A DNA stretch of 64,000 bases from Marivita geojedonensis. GTDB lineage: Bacteria > Pseudomonadota > Alphaproteobacteria > Rhodobacterales > Rhodobacteraceae. Below, piece after piece: positions 16,191 through 24,531 of the stretch. Numbering within the stretch: position 1 is the stretch's first letter; the number at the start of each line of letters is the position of its first letter. Under the pieces are notes generated by a model. It saw only the letters and a program-made list of their open reading frames with translations. It was not told the DNA's origin and did no database searches. The stretch spans positions 62,001 to 126,000 of the forward strand of contig NZ_JFKC01000002.1 in assembly GCF_002115805.1 (NCBI RefSeq), in the 5' to 3' direction. Both the position numbers and the translations under genes were made by a program.

Positions 16191-17051
16191 ATGACAAACC
16201 CCTGCATCATCTGCGTCGCGATTACCGGCAGTCTGCCGACCAAGACGAATAATCCGGCTGTGCCGATCACCGTGTCGGAACAGGTGGAGTCGACGCACGA
16301 AGCGTTTGAGGCCGGTGCCACCATCGTGCATGCCCATGTGCGCAACGACGATGAAACCCCGTCTTCGGACCAGGAAAAGTTCGCGGCGCTTAAAGACGGG
16401 ATTGAAAAGCACTGTCCTGGCATGATCATTCAGTTCTCGACCGGGGGCCGTTCCGGCGCGGGGCAGACACGCGGTGGGATGTTGCCTTTGCGGCCTGACA
16501 TGGCCTCGCTCTCGGTTGGCTCGAACAATTTTCCGACCCGCGTTTATGAGAACCCGCCGGACCTCGTCCATTGGCTGGCCTCCGAAATGCTGACCTACGG
16601 AGTCAAACCCGAGATTGAGGCTTTCGATCTGAGCCACATTCTCAAAGCCAAGGAAATGGCCGACAAAGGTCAACTTGCCGGAACGCCGTATATCCAATTC
16701 GTAATGGGCGTGAAGAACGCCATGCCGGTCGATCGGGACGTGTTCGACTACTACATCCACACGGTGCGGCGGCTGTTCGGGGACGACGCCCCGTGGTGTG
16801 CGGCTGGAATCGGGGCGAACCAATTGACGCTGAACGAATGGGCCATTGCCGCTGGTGGACATGCCCGCACCGGGCTTGAAGACAATGTGCGTCTAAACCG
16901 CGACACGCTGGCCTCTAGCAATGCAGCACTGGTGCGCCGCGCTGTCGATATCTGTGACAAGAATAACCGCCCCGTCGCAACATGGCAGGAGGCGCGTCGT
17001 ATTCTTGGATTGCCGGTGCCAAAAGCTGCAACAATAGGACGAGCCGCATGA
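16191..17051 (+). CDS. Beta-keto acid cleavage enzyme (BKACE, DUF849/Kce family)
   Basis: This 286-residue protein has the BKACE features: metal-binding VHAHVRND (H47, H49), the FSTGG loop, and GIGANQLTLNEWAIAAGGHARTGLEDN carrying the third ligand. The family condenses acetyl-CoA with a beta-keto acid, giving acetoacetate and a new acyl-CoA. With 3-oxoadipate the products would be acetoacetate and succinyl-CoA, exactly the substrates of the SCOT-type CoA-transferase encoded next. The start at 16191 removes an unrelated 7-residue leader. Its stop overlaps the scoA start (ATGA). Substrate is inferred from context. Confidence 0.9.
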   Translation: MTNPCIICVAITGSLPTKTNNPAVPITVSEQVESTHEAFEAGATIVHAHVRNDDETPSSDQEKFAALKDGIEKHCPGMIIQFSTGGRSGAGQTRGGMLPLRPDMASLSVGSNNFPTRVYENPPDLVHWLASEMLTYGVKPEIEAFDLSHILKAKEMADKGQLAGTPYIQFVMGVKNAMPVDRDVFDYYIHTVRRLFGDDAPWCAAGIGANQLTLNEWAIAAGGHARTGLEDNVRLNRDTLASSNAALVRRAVDICDKNNRPVATWQEARRILGLPVPKAATIGRAA

Positions 17052-17752
17052 AAAAGGTCTTTAAAACGGCTTCTGAGGCGCTGGACGGTCTCTTGAAAGA
17101 TGGCATGCTGATCGCCGCCGGGGGCTTTGGCTTGTGCGGAATCCCTGAGCTCCTGATCGACGCACTGGTGGCAAGCGGGGTCAGGAATCTGACCGTTGCC
17201 TCCAATAACGCAGGCGTCGATGACTTCGGTCTCGGCAAGTTGCTCGCCACACGCCAGATCAAGAAGATGATGTCGTCCTACGTAGGCGAGAATGCCGAGT
17301 TCATGCGTCAGTATCTGAGCGGAGAACTGGAGCTAGAATTCAACCCGCAAGGCACACTGGCCGAGCGCATGCGGGCTGGCGGTGCAGGCATCCCCGGATT
17401 CTACACCCAGACCGGTGTCGGCACCCAGATTGCCGAGGGCAAGGAGGTCAAGCAGTTCAACGGCAAGGACTACATCCTTGAAGAGGGCATCTTTGCCGAC
17501 CTATCCATCGTCAAGGCGTGGAAAGCCGATGACACCGGCAACCTTGTTTTCCGCAAGACCGCCCGCAATTTCAATCCGCCCGCCGCCATGTGCGGCAAGG
17601 TCTGCGTGGCCGAGGTCGAGGAGATCGTGCCGCGCGGCTCCATCGACCCGGATCACATCCACCTTCCGGGGATCTACGTGCACCGTCTGATCCAGGGCAA
17701 CCACGAGAAACGCATCGAACAGCGGACCGTGCGCAAGCGGGAGGAAGCATAA
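17048..17752 (+). CDS. scoA: Succinyl-CoA:3-oxoacid CoA-transferase subunit A
   Basis: A 234-residue alpha subunit of family I CoA-transferase. GGFGLCGIPE and the signature SYVGENAEFMRQYLSGELE followed by LEFNPQGTLAERMRAGGAGIPGFYT are those of SCOT (succinyl-CoA:acetoacetate transferase). PcaI/CatI instead carries SFPRQ-type sequence at the first position. It should move CoA from succinyl-CoA to acetoacetate, the two products BKACE would make from 3-oxoadipate. It is coupled to BKACE and scoB by overlapping start and stop codons. Confidence 0.88.
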   Translation: MKKVFKTASEALDGLLKDGMLIAAGGFGLCGIPELLIDALVASGVRNLTVASNNAGVDDFGLGKLLATRQIKKMMSSYVGENAEFMRQYLSGELELEFNPQGTLAERMRAGGAGIPGFYTQTGVGTQIAEGKEVKQFNGKDYILEEGIFADLSIVKAWKADDTGNLVFRKTARNFNPPAAMCGKVCVAEVEEIVPRGSIDPDHIHLPGIYVHRLIQGNHEKRIEQRTVRKREEA

Positions 17753-18375
17753 TGCCTTGGGATCGCAATCAGATGGCGGCGCGTGCCGCAGAGGAACTCG
17801 AAGACGGCATGTATGTGAACCTTGGGATCGGCATCCCGACGCTTGTTGCCAATTACGTGGGCGACAAGGACATAACCTTGCAGTCCGAAAACGGTATGCT
17901 GGGAATGGGTCCGTTCCCATTCGAAGGCGAAGAGGATCCCGACCTGATCAATGCCGGCAAGCAGACGATCACGGAGCTGGCGCGCACCAGCTACTTCGAC
18001 AGTGCAACTTCTTTCGGGATGATTAGGGGCGGCAAGATCGCCGCAGCAGTTCTGGGTGCGATGGAGGTGTCTGAACAGGGGGATCTCGCCAATTGGATGA
18101 TCCCCGGGAAGCTTGTCAAAGGTATGGGCGGTGCGATGGACCTTGTTGCGGGTGTCGGCCGGGTCATAGTGGTCATGGATCACACCAACAAGCACGGCGA
18201 AAGCAAGGTCTTGAAGGAATGCACGTTGCCGTTAACCGGCAAGGGCGTGGTCGATCGCATCATCACCAATCTCGGTGTGCTTGACGTTACACCGGGTGGA
18301 TTGCGTCTTGTGGAATGTGCCAAAGGCGTAGCACGGGACGACATTCTGTCGGCGACTGAGGCGAAGATTATCTGA
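17752..18375 (+). CDS. scoB: Succinyl-CoA:3-oxoacid CoA-transferase subunit B
   Basis: A 207-residue beta subunit with the catalytic glutamate in SENGMLGMGP, where the CoA thioester intermediate forms, and the family segments NLGIGIPT and GGAMDLVAG. Its ATG shares a base with the scoA stop (TAATG). It ends the operon that begins at 14701. No thiolase follows, which fits a BKACE/SCOT route yielding acetoacetyl-CoA that any general acetyl-CoA acetyltransferase could finish. Confidence 0.88.
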   Translation: MPWDRNQMAARAAEELEDGMYVNLGIGIPTLVANYVGDKDITLQSENGMLGMGPFPFEGEEDPDLINAGKQTITELARTSYFDSATSFGMIRGGKIAAAVLGAMEVSEQGDLANWMIPGKLVKGMGGAMDLVAGVGRVIVVMDHTNKHGESKVLKECTLPLTGKGVVDRIITNLGVLDVTPGGLRLVECAKGVARDDILSATEAKII

Positions 18376-18679
18376 CCAAATTCGCCGGGACGCGTTGTCC
18401 GGGCTGACTGTAAGAAGTGAAATGGCCGGTTCACAATGATCTCCGGCCACCATCAGGCATTGATCAAAGGGGTATGCAATCGACGCTTTGACAGGCAATC
18501 CTAGGCTCTCAAGATGCAATTTCCCAGTTGTTTGAGAGGGTCTTCCGTCGCCAGCATGCGAGAATATCTCTCTTGAGAAACTGCGGCGACGCGTGCCGCC
18601 GCAAACATGATTTGTTGAAGAATGGAAGAGTAGGTCAGTTACTGGGCGAAAATACCATCCATTAAGCCCAATTGAGCGC
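18376..18679. other. Gap between catabolic island and integrase gene
   Basis: This 304-base stretch carries no credible gene. I saw no strong terminator after scoB and no duplicate of the tRNA-Phe 3' end that would mark an attachment site. It is the boundary between the catabolic cluster and the accessory region. Confidence 0.5.
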
Positions 18680-19627
18680 CTATGCCGCCAACAGATCGCT
18701 CTCCAGCTTCTCAAACAACGAGACATCTTCCTCGGGGCTTTCGAACAGATGCCCGTAGGTGTCCATCGTCATGGTGATAGAGGCATGTCCGAGCAGTGTC
18801 TGGATCTTCTTGGGGTTCCAGCCCTGCTCGATAAAGAGCGACGCCGCCGCATGCCGAAGAGCATGGATGCCGAACTTCGCCTCCCCGCGATCGTTCACGA
18901 TGCCGTTTGCGACCAGCATCGGCTTGAAGATACGATTGTAGATGTTGGAGTAGTTCTGCACCCGCCCAGCGCCATTCGGGAAGACGAGCTCCAAATCGTT
19001 CTCCAGAGCCTCTGAGCGCCACGCTGAGAGCGTCTGATGAACAATTGGGGCCATAGGGATATCGCGCAGCCCAGCGCGGCTCTTGGGCGCTCCCATCGCC
19101 CCGAATTCGTCCGCCCGCTTCGAGACCTTGATGACCCGACGATCGAAGTAGACGCAGTCCCATGTCAGCCCGCGCAGTTCAGAGATCCGCATGCCTGTGA
19201 AGATTGCGGTGATGAACATCGCGCGATGGCTTGCGGGAGCGTTTTCGATGATCAGCCTGATCTCGTCTTTGGTCGGGATAATCTTCTCATCTTCCGCAGT
19301 TCGAGACTTACGACGCAGCTTCACATCCAATGCCACATTGTGGGTGATCCATTCCCGGTCGACAGCCTCTGAGAGGATCGATCGCAGGCTGACCATGACC
19401 TTCTTTACATGAGCCCGGGACACGCCGTCATCGAGCATGTCATACATGAAGTCGCGGACATCGCTTCGGGAGAGGGCTTCGAGCAGAAGATGACCTATCC
19501 TCGGGTCAATGTGGATGTTCACGTGGCTGCGATACGCCTTGAGTGTAGACCGCTCGAGTTCGTTCCGCTCGCTGGTCTTGAGCCAGCTTTGGCAGGCATC
19601 GGAGACGGTCTTCGTGGATATGGGCAT
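18680..19627 (-). CDS. Tyrosine recombinase/phage-type integrase
   Basis: A 315-residue site-specific integrase with an SAM-like core-binding domain (about residues 5-100) and a complete catalytic domain: arginine in TGMRISELRGL, H-x-x-R in HALRHAAAS, histidine in LLGHAS and tyrosine nucleophile in MDTYGHLF. It lacks an N-terminal arm-type binding domain. It is divergent from the recombinase-like gene across about 175 bases. It probably mobilised part of the neighbouring accessory DNA; no matching att repeats were found. Confidence 0.9.
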   Translation of the reverse strand: MPISTKTVSDACQSWLKTSERNELERSTLKAYRSHVNIHIDPRIGHLLLEALSRSDVRDFMYDMLDDGVSRAHVKKVMVSLRSILSEAVDREWITHNVALDVKLRRKSRTAEDEKIIPTKDEIRLIIENAPASHRAMFITAIFTGMRISELRGLTWDCVYFDRRVIKVSKRADEFGAMGAPKSRAGLRDIPMAPIVHQTLSAWRSEALENDLELVFPNGAGRVQNYSNIYNRIFKPMLVANGIVNDRGEAKFGIHALRHAAASLFIEQGWNPKKIQTLLGHASITMTMDTYGHLFESPEEDVSLFEKLESDLLAA

Positions 19628-19803
19628 ATATGAAACCTCGCTGAATTCTCTGAGCTACATTATCTCATATTCATAGTCGGATGTCGGCCCAAAAATGCGT
19701 CCAAGACACTGTATTTGCTAATATTTGTGGGTTATTGTGGGGCGCGCGCGTGGGCCTGTCCGGGATTTCCCTGCGCCGGTTCGAGAGCAGTCAATTCCGA
19801 GAC

Positions 19804-20535
19804 ATGGAGCGCAAAAGCATGGGGTTCCTCCAAGGGTATCTCTTGATCACATCCGGTCCGCGACATGTCGCAGACATCACGTCAGAACCTGCAGCCCGTG
19901 CGCAAATGAATACTCTGCGATATGCCGCAGACCGACACCGAGCGCAGGTCGACATTGTGGGCTGGGATTACGCGCGTAAGATCAGGTCGCTTGATGACAT
20001 TCCGTGCCTCGTAGATCTTCTGAAAAGACGTGCGGGGAATGCCGGGACATCCGTCTCTCAACCGCACCTTGTTCTGGACGACTACAATCGCTTGTTTCGC
20101 GCAACGACGTCCCAAGCAAGACGGGATGTCGTCCAGTTGCTCTGGCAGCATGCGGATGTGTTGCGGGATGTGCGAACCGGACAGCCCTTTAATGATCTCT
20201 CTGAGCGCTTCCGATACCGGCTCATTTCTGAGCGCCTGGCGCCGTTGGGCTTGGGGAAGAAACCCGTGCAGCGATCCGAGGCAATGCGCCAGCAGCAAAC
20301 GAGTGCTGCGCGGGAAACGTCCATCAAGGCACGAGGCAAAGCCGCAAGGGATGCCGCGGTTCGATTGCAGGCCGCCTATTTGCAGTTTCAGCAACGAACA
20401 CCCGGAGGCAGCCTCAAGGCGTTCATTGAAAGCGACGCCTCAAATGAAGTGGTGAACTCCTGGGGTAAGCCGTGGTCTTACCGAGGGGCAGCGAGAGCAT
20501 TGCGGCAGGTGTCTGTTGGCAAAGACCAGATCTGA
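19804..20535 (+). CDS. Recombinase-like protein of unknown type
   Basis: I do not firmly recognise this protein. The visible part from GFLQGYLLITSG through a middle stretch (HLVLDDYNRLFRATTSQARR) is laid out like a serine-recombinase N-terminal domain. The C-terminal WGKPWSYRGAARALRQV resembles the helix-turn-helix end of such recombinases. A canonical R-x-S catalytic start is not clear. ATG 19804 or 19819 are both possible starts, and the frame is open further upstream. The last 40 codons plus the structured 3' region recur, degraded, at 21200-21720. Confidence 0.5.
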   Translation: MERKSMGFLQGYLLITSGPRHVADITSEPAARAQMNTLRYAADRHRAQVDIVGWDYARKIRSLDDIPCLVDLLKRRAGNAGTSVSQPHLVLDDYNRLFRATTSQARRDVVQLLWQHADVLRDVRTGQPFNDLSERFRYRLISERLAPLGLGKKPVQRSEAMRQQQTSAARETSIKARGKAARDAAVRLQAAYLQFQQRTPGGSLKAFIESDASNEVVNSWGKPWSYRGAARALRQVSVGKDQI

Positions 20536-20605
20536 CCGGACGGGATCAACTGGGTCGCAGTTTGGGGTTATCAAAGGTTTGGAAAGGGCTGAAATCAGCC
20601 TGAAT

Positions 20606-20683
20606 AACTCTCCGGGAAAATCAGCCTGGAATGTGGGTATTCAGGAGTGAAACTTGGTTTTGGAGGTTTTTTCACGGAGAGTT
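20606..20683. repeat. Inverted repeat AACTCTCCG/CGGAGAGTT, copy 1 of 3' element
   Basis: A 9-bp perfect inverted repeat, arms 60 bases apart, lies 70 bases after the recombinase-like gene. The same arms occur at 21404-21460 after the degraded second copy, with different sequence between them. Confidence 0.65.
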
Positions 20684-20780
20684 CTGGTGCCCTTGATCAG
20701 GCCCAACCACCACAATATACTGTTCCGAAATGGGTGCGGCATCCAATATGTAGGCAAAACGTCCCGCGGAGCAGCGCTTT

Positions 20781-20874
20781 ACCCTCCTTTCTTTATACTT
20801 ACTCCAGATAGAATTCCTTCCCCAGTCTTCTTCAGCTTCTTCTTCGAGATAGAAAGACATAGAGAAGGGGGGGT
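20781..20874. repeat. Second stem of the 3' element, copy 1
   Basis: ACCCTCCTT (20781-20789) can pair with AAGGGGGGGT (20865-20874). In copy 2 the corresponding arms read ACCCTCCCTT and AAGGGAGGGT and pair perfectly. The sequence around the left arm (CCCGCGGAGCAG before it, TTACTCCAGATA after it) is strongly conserved between copies. Confidence 0.55.
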
Positions 20875-20880
20875 GCCCTG

Positions 20881-20981
20881 CAGCTGACCTCCGGGGTGGG
20901 CTTCAAAAGCGATAACCGGCACCAGCTGACCTCCGGGGTGGGCTTCAAAAGCGACAACCGGCACCAGCTAACCTCCCGGGC
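20881..20981 (+). repeat. 42-bp tandem repeat (2.4 copies)
   Basis: Two 42-base units (20881-20922 and 20923-20964), each beginning CAGCTGACCTCCGGGGTGGG, differ at one base and are followed by a partial third unit. A diverged single unit occurs after copy 2 near 21670. It continues the 3' element of the recombinase-like gene. Confidence 0.8.
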
Positions 20982-21189
20982 TATGAAGCAATGACACATA
21001 GGGCAGCCACGGAAAGCGACGAGGTTCCGTGCTGCATCCGTTCCGGGGTTAGATCACGGGGGCGCTCAGGCGACCGAGGAGGGGTTCCGCGCGGTTTTTC
21101 GAGGGAAGAGGGGTGCCAGAGCGCTGAACGGGCGCTCAGTGAGCCGCTCCGCGGCTCTCAGGGGCTCTCTGAGGCCGGAGACTCCTTCT

Positions 21190-21360
21190 GTGGTGAGGGA
21201 GGCCATTGACAGCGATGCCTTGGATGGAATCAGTGCCTCGGACGAACTCCTGAACACCCCGGGACAGCTATGGTCATACAGAGAGTCAGCGATACCGTTG
21301 CGGCAGGTGTTTTTTGGTGAGAAGCAGACCTCTACGGAGAGGCAGTTCTTCGTCGGATTG
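21190..21360 (+). pseudogene. 5'-truncated second copy of the recombinase-like gene
   Basis: The frame ending at 21360 encodes IDSDALDGISASDELL followed by GQLWSYRESAIPLRQVFFGEKQT. This aligns with the C-terminus of the 19804-20535 product (IESDASNEVVNS, GKPWSYRGAARALRQVSVGKDQ). Nothing matching the rest of the protein precedes it. It is followed by a diverged copy of the same 3' element, so it is a remnant of a duplicated unit. Confidence 0.55.
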
Positions 21361-21403
21361 TGACGCTCGTGAACGCGTCTCAAAGGCTGCAAACGCCCTG
21401 AAA

Positions 21404-21658
21404 AACTCTCCGCGAAAATCGGCGATTATTCTGGGGTCTGACGGGTTTTATCGGAGAGTTTGTGCGCCTATCGGCATTACCGATTTATTCAACATCTTGA
21501 GGAAATGGTTTTCAGGAATACAAGATACGGCGTGTCCCATCCCGCGGGGCAGTGCTCTACCCTCCCTTCCTTTATCTTACTCCAGATACAATCAAGTCTC
21601 ATTCATTCACTTCATCTCCATTATTCCTGAAGTAGGAAGTATATTGAAAAGGGAGGGT
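21404..21658. repeat. 3' element, copy 2 (two conserved stems)
   Basis: AACTCTCCG (21404-21412) pairs with CGGAGAGTT (21452-21460), and ACCCTCCCTT (21559-21568) pairs with AAGGGAGGGT (21649-21658). Both stems are present in copy 1 at 20606-20874 although the intervening sequence has diverged. A CAACCTCCGGGGTGAGC segment follows, matching the tandem-repeat unit of copy 1. Confidence 0.6.
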
Positions 21659-22593
21659 TCACCCGCAGGTATCAACCTCCGGGGTGAGCCTGGGAAGCAA
21701 CAAACGGATGGGCAACTCAACCTCCAAGCACATGAAACGATGTCCACTGAGGTGGCTCCCGGGACGCGGAGAAGCGAAACCTAAGACACTCTCGGATTGA
21801 AAGTGCTGGGGTCGTTCAGTTGCCCGTACAGCGCGTCTCTGTGCTCCATGATGTCAGGGTGTGCGGAGAGCCTTGGAGGCCGTTCTACGGGGCGCTCAGG
21901 CGCTCGTGGAGGCATGTGGCGATCGAGAGGCTCTCCTTTGCCGACGGCCAGTGGTTTTGACCCGAGTTTCGGATTTGCGAGAAGCCACTTGCAGAGACTT
22001 GAGGCGCTGCCGATGTCGCGGCAATCGAGCGATAAGAGTGCCCCCTTGAGGACCTCTGTTTGAAGCTGTGCTTCCTGCAAGGATCATGTTTGTCACGGCG
22101 TGGTGTTTCTTCATTTGCCGCCACCTGAAGCCTCATGCTTGTAGAGACCAAGTTGCTTGCTGGATGCGCCAATTTGAGCGGTGCGCCCGTGTCTTGGCAG
22201 CTAATTTAACGCCAAGTTGACAAAAGTTGACACGGAATCGGCTTTTTCTGGAGATCACGCGGTGCCCGCCTCTCGAAGACAGTCGTGCTGCCAGTGTGTT
22301 CTCAACGTTTCGCGGCATCACATCGTGTTCGTGAAGGCGGCCATTCATCTCAAAGGCTAAGTCCAGATGCGAACAGCGCTTGAACTGTTCTGGTCATCTG
22401 CCAAACCCAAATACGCACCCTGCTTTAATGCTCAATCTCAAGCGCCGCGTTTCATTCAAGGTTTCAAATTGCATATACCACCCCTGTCCTTTGCATATAG
22501 CTACGGACAGGGGCAGATATTACCAACGCCATACACATAGAGTAAACGCGCGCATGGGCTGCGACACCTAGCACAGTGCAAATGTTGGGCCAC

Positions 22594-23454
22594 TCACTTT
22601 CGCGGTATGTACAAATCCTCCCGGTAAGGGATTTCGGTCGTGTCGATTAGCTCGTCGTCTGGCACGCCATATACCTTGAATAACACCGCGAGAAAGTCGT
22701 TGAACGCGATTTCTTCTGCCTCGTCCAAAGCCGCGATTTCTTCTCGGGTGAGCTTTTTAGGCATGAATTCTGGGTATTGCTTTTCAAGAGTTCTCGATAG
22801 TTTGTAAATGGGATTCTTGTCGTCGGGGAAATTGAATCGAGGTTCTCGTGCAAACTTATAGCAAAACCACGTAACCGCAGGCATACGCTTCCTGATGCTG
22901 TCTGGGTCCTCTTGCTCGTTGAAGAGGACTTCCCAGACCTGTGAAATAGCGATTGATGTGGGTATGAACCAAGGATCGCCTCCCGAGTGCTTGATGAGTC
23001 GACGTGCAGTTAAAACGGAGACTGCGGTTCGGTAGATTTTCTCAGGATCCGGCTTTTGACCGCGGCGCTCCCAAGCAACCGCAGTCTTGGTAGTCCCATT
23101 CACGACTTCATGGCAAAAGTCCCGAAACCACAAGAAAGTGTCGTAAAAAGATGGATCTCGAACAGGTATCCCTTCGCTGTTGTAACGTTTTTCTGGGAGT
23201 TTTCTGCCGCAAAGAAGCATTGCTCTTTCTGCGTGATAGAATGGTGTGCGAAAGTCGTCCCCTGGTTCAACCGTATTTGACCACGCCACGTATTTCGCGT
23301 TGTATGTTTTGGGGAAGTCGCGGCGCCATGCGTTTTGACGAACATCAATAACAAGCGACTGTATCGGAAAAGACTGGCGGAACGTTCTCACCTTATTTGG
23401 AGGGTTCTTGCGCTTACTGAAGATATTGTAGTTTGGTCGTCCGCGTTTGTTCAT
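22594..23454 (-). CDS. Hypothetical protein, accessory region
   Basis: A 286-residue protein I do not recognise. It begins MNKRGRPNYNIF, a basic leader, followed by aromatic-rich sequence (PSFYDTFLWFRDFCHEV, DPWFIPTSIAISQVW) and an acidic C-terminal third. There is no signal peptide or membrane segment. The start at 23454 is chosen because the upstream extension is low-complexity. Base composition is visibly lower in GC than the flanks, which suggests recent transfer. It is followed on the same strand by an unrelated hypothetical gene upstream. Confidence 0.55.
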   Translation of the reverse strand: MNKRGRPNYNIFSKRKNPPNKVRTFRQSFPIQSLVIDVRQNAWRRDFPKTYNAKYVAWSNTVEPGDDFRTPFYHAERAMLLCGRKLPEKRYNSEGIPVRDPSFYDTFLWFRDFCHEVVNGTTKTAVAWERRGQKPDPEKIYRTAVSVLTARRLIKHSGGDPWFIPTSIAISQVWEVLFNEQEDPDSIRKRMPAVTWFCYKFAREPRFNFPDDKNPIYKLSRTLEKQYPEFMPKKLTREEIAALDEAEEIAFNDFLAVLFKVYGVPDDELIDTTEIPYREDLYIPRK

Positions 23455-23583
23455 GTCTATCACCATTTGTAGTGTGCGCCGTTGCCTGCTTGGTGGCGGT
23501 AGATGGTTGCTGAGGGGATTTTTCGACGCATTGAGCGATTGGCTTTGCTTGGTTTCGGCAATTACTTGGTAGTTCAGCGCCAA

Positions 23584-24531
23584 CTAAGCATTGACTTCGC
23601 AAAGCTCCTCGCGATCGACACGCCGCCAATCGATGCCCCGGACCTGCGTCCATCGACCTTTCTCGGTTGGGCGCCGCCAGGTCGGGACCAGCATCGCTTG
23701 CAAGGCTCGAAGGGCCTCATCGAAGTCGGTAAACTCCCGCTCGGACCCAGTCTCGCCAACGACATAGGCGCCGTCTTTCTTGAGCCCGGGGTGGAAGACG
23801 GACTTGTCGGGGGCCACGGGGACAAAGAGAGGCTCGGCGACATAGGTCTCGAGGTCAGCAATCACATCTGTGTCGTCCTGATAGCGCCACAGGGAGCTTA
23901 CGAACTTCTTCTGCTTGCTGAGCCATCGCAGCGCGGAGTCGGCTTCTATGTGGTCGCTGGTGCCGTCTATGCCGCTGTTCTTTTCGGCCATTCTATTGCG
24001 CACGCTCTGCTCGGCCAGCCCAGACAGCAGCACAAGGTCGTCCCGGGTCAAAGGCTCTCCCTGATCAAGTTTCCAGCGCGCATGGGCCTTGGTGACGATC
24101 CGCCAGAGGGGGGATTTCTCTGCCTCCTGCAGCAATGCGCCGACGAGGTGGAGCAGCTCGCGGCCCAGCATGACTTGTTCCCGGAGAACCTGTTCCCGTT
24201 GCTCAACCGTTCGACACAGGTTGAGGACAATGCCGTAATCCGCGTAGGCGGTGAGGTCGTGGAGCAATGCGCCTGCAGGGGTTTCCGAGTAGATGCCATT
24301 GGCTTCTTCCTGAAGCGCGTCGCGCCAGCCGCCTTTCCGGGTCACGCTCAGACAGGCACCGACAAGTGCATCAAGTGCAGTGTCTGCCGCAGCCTCTCCG
24401 TAGAGGAGCGCTGCTATCCGCCCGATCTGTTCTGTCGCTTCGATGATGCTGTCTTCGAGGAACTCTTGCCCTCCAAAGAGCTCGCGAAACTCGCTTGCGC
24501 GTTCTGCGATTTCGACGTGATGGTCTATCAT
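23584..24531 (-). CDS. Hypothetical protein, accessory region
   Basis: A 315-residue soluble, acidic protein rich in helices. The N-terminal half is alpha-helical (EQIGRIAALLYGEAAADTALDALVGACL). The C-terminal half has PLFVPVAPDKSVFHPGLKKDGAYVV and ends in WRRPTEKGRWTQVRG. I recognise no family. It is 129 bases upstream of the 22594-23454 gene on the same strand, so the two could be co-transcribed. Higher GC than its neighbour suggests different origins. Confidence 0.55.
   Translation of the reverse strand: MIDHHVEIAERASEFRELFGGQEFLEDSIIEATEQIGRIAALLYGEAAADTALDALVGACLSVTRKGGWRDALQEEANGIYSETPAGALLHDLTAYADYGIVLNLCRTVEQREQVLREQVMLGRELLHLVGALLQEAEKSPLWRIVTKAHARWKLDQGEPLTRDDLVLLSGLAEQSVRNRMAEKNSGIDGTSDHIEADSALRWLSKQKKFVSSLWRYQDDTDVIADLETYVAEPLFVPVAPDKSVFHPGLKKDGAYVVGETGSEREFTDFDEALRALQAMLVPTWRRPTEKGRWTQVRGIDWRRVDREELCEVNA

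Larger units (their letters stand above)
20536..22593. other. Decayed 2-kb region with two copies of a structured element
   Basis: No intact gene is supported in this stretch; the open frames are low-complexity or unrelated. It holds the 3' element of the recombinase-like gene, a 42-bp tandem repeat, a truncated second copy of the gene end with its own 3' element, and a GGGGCGCTCAGGCG motif seen at about 21060 and again at 21890. A 9-bp hairpin CCCCTGTCC/GGACAGGGG (22481-22513) lies near its right end. Confidence 0.6.

Noticed and set aside
17048-18375. CatIJ/PcaIJ 3-oxoadipate CoA-transferase
   Set aside because: Subunit A has the SCOT-type SYVGENAEF and GELELEFNPQGTLAERMRAG stretches and BKACE lies next to it, while no thiolase gene follows.
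20881-20981. CRISPR array
   Set aside because: The units are contiguous 42-base repeats with no unique spacers and no cas genes.
20606-21460. Integron attC sites
   Set aside because: The AAC...GTT arms superficially resemble attC ends, but the RYYYAAC and GTTRRRY cores do not fit in either copy and there is no cassette array.
21797-22063. ORF of 88 codons as a third recombinase remnant
   Set aside because: Only a short GGGGCGCTCAGGCG motif is shared; the protein frame does not align.
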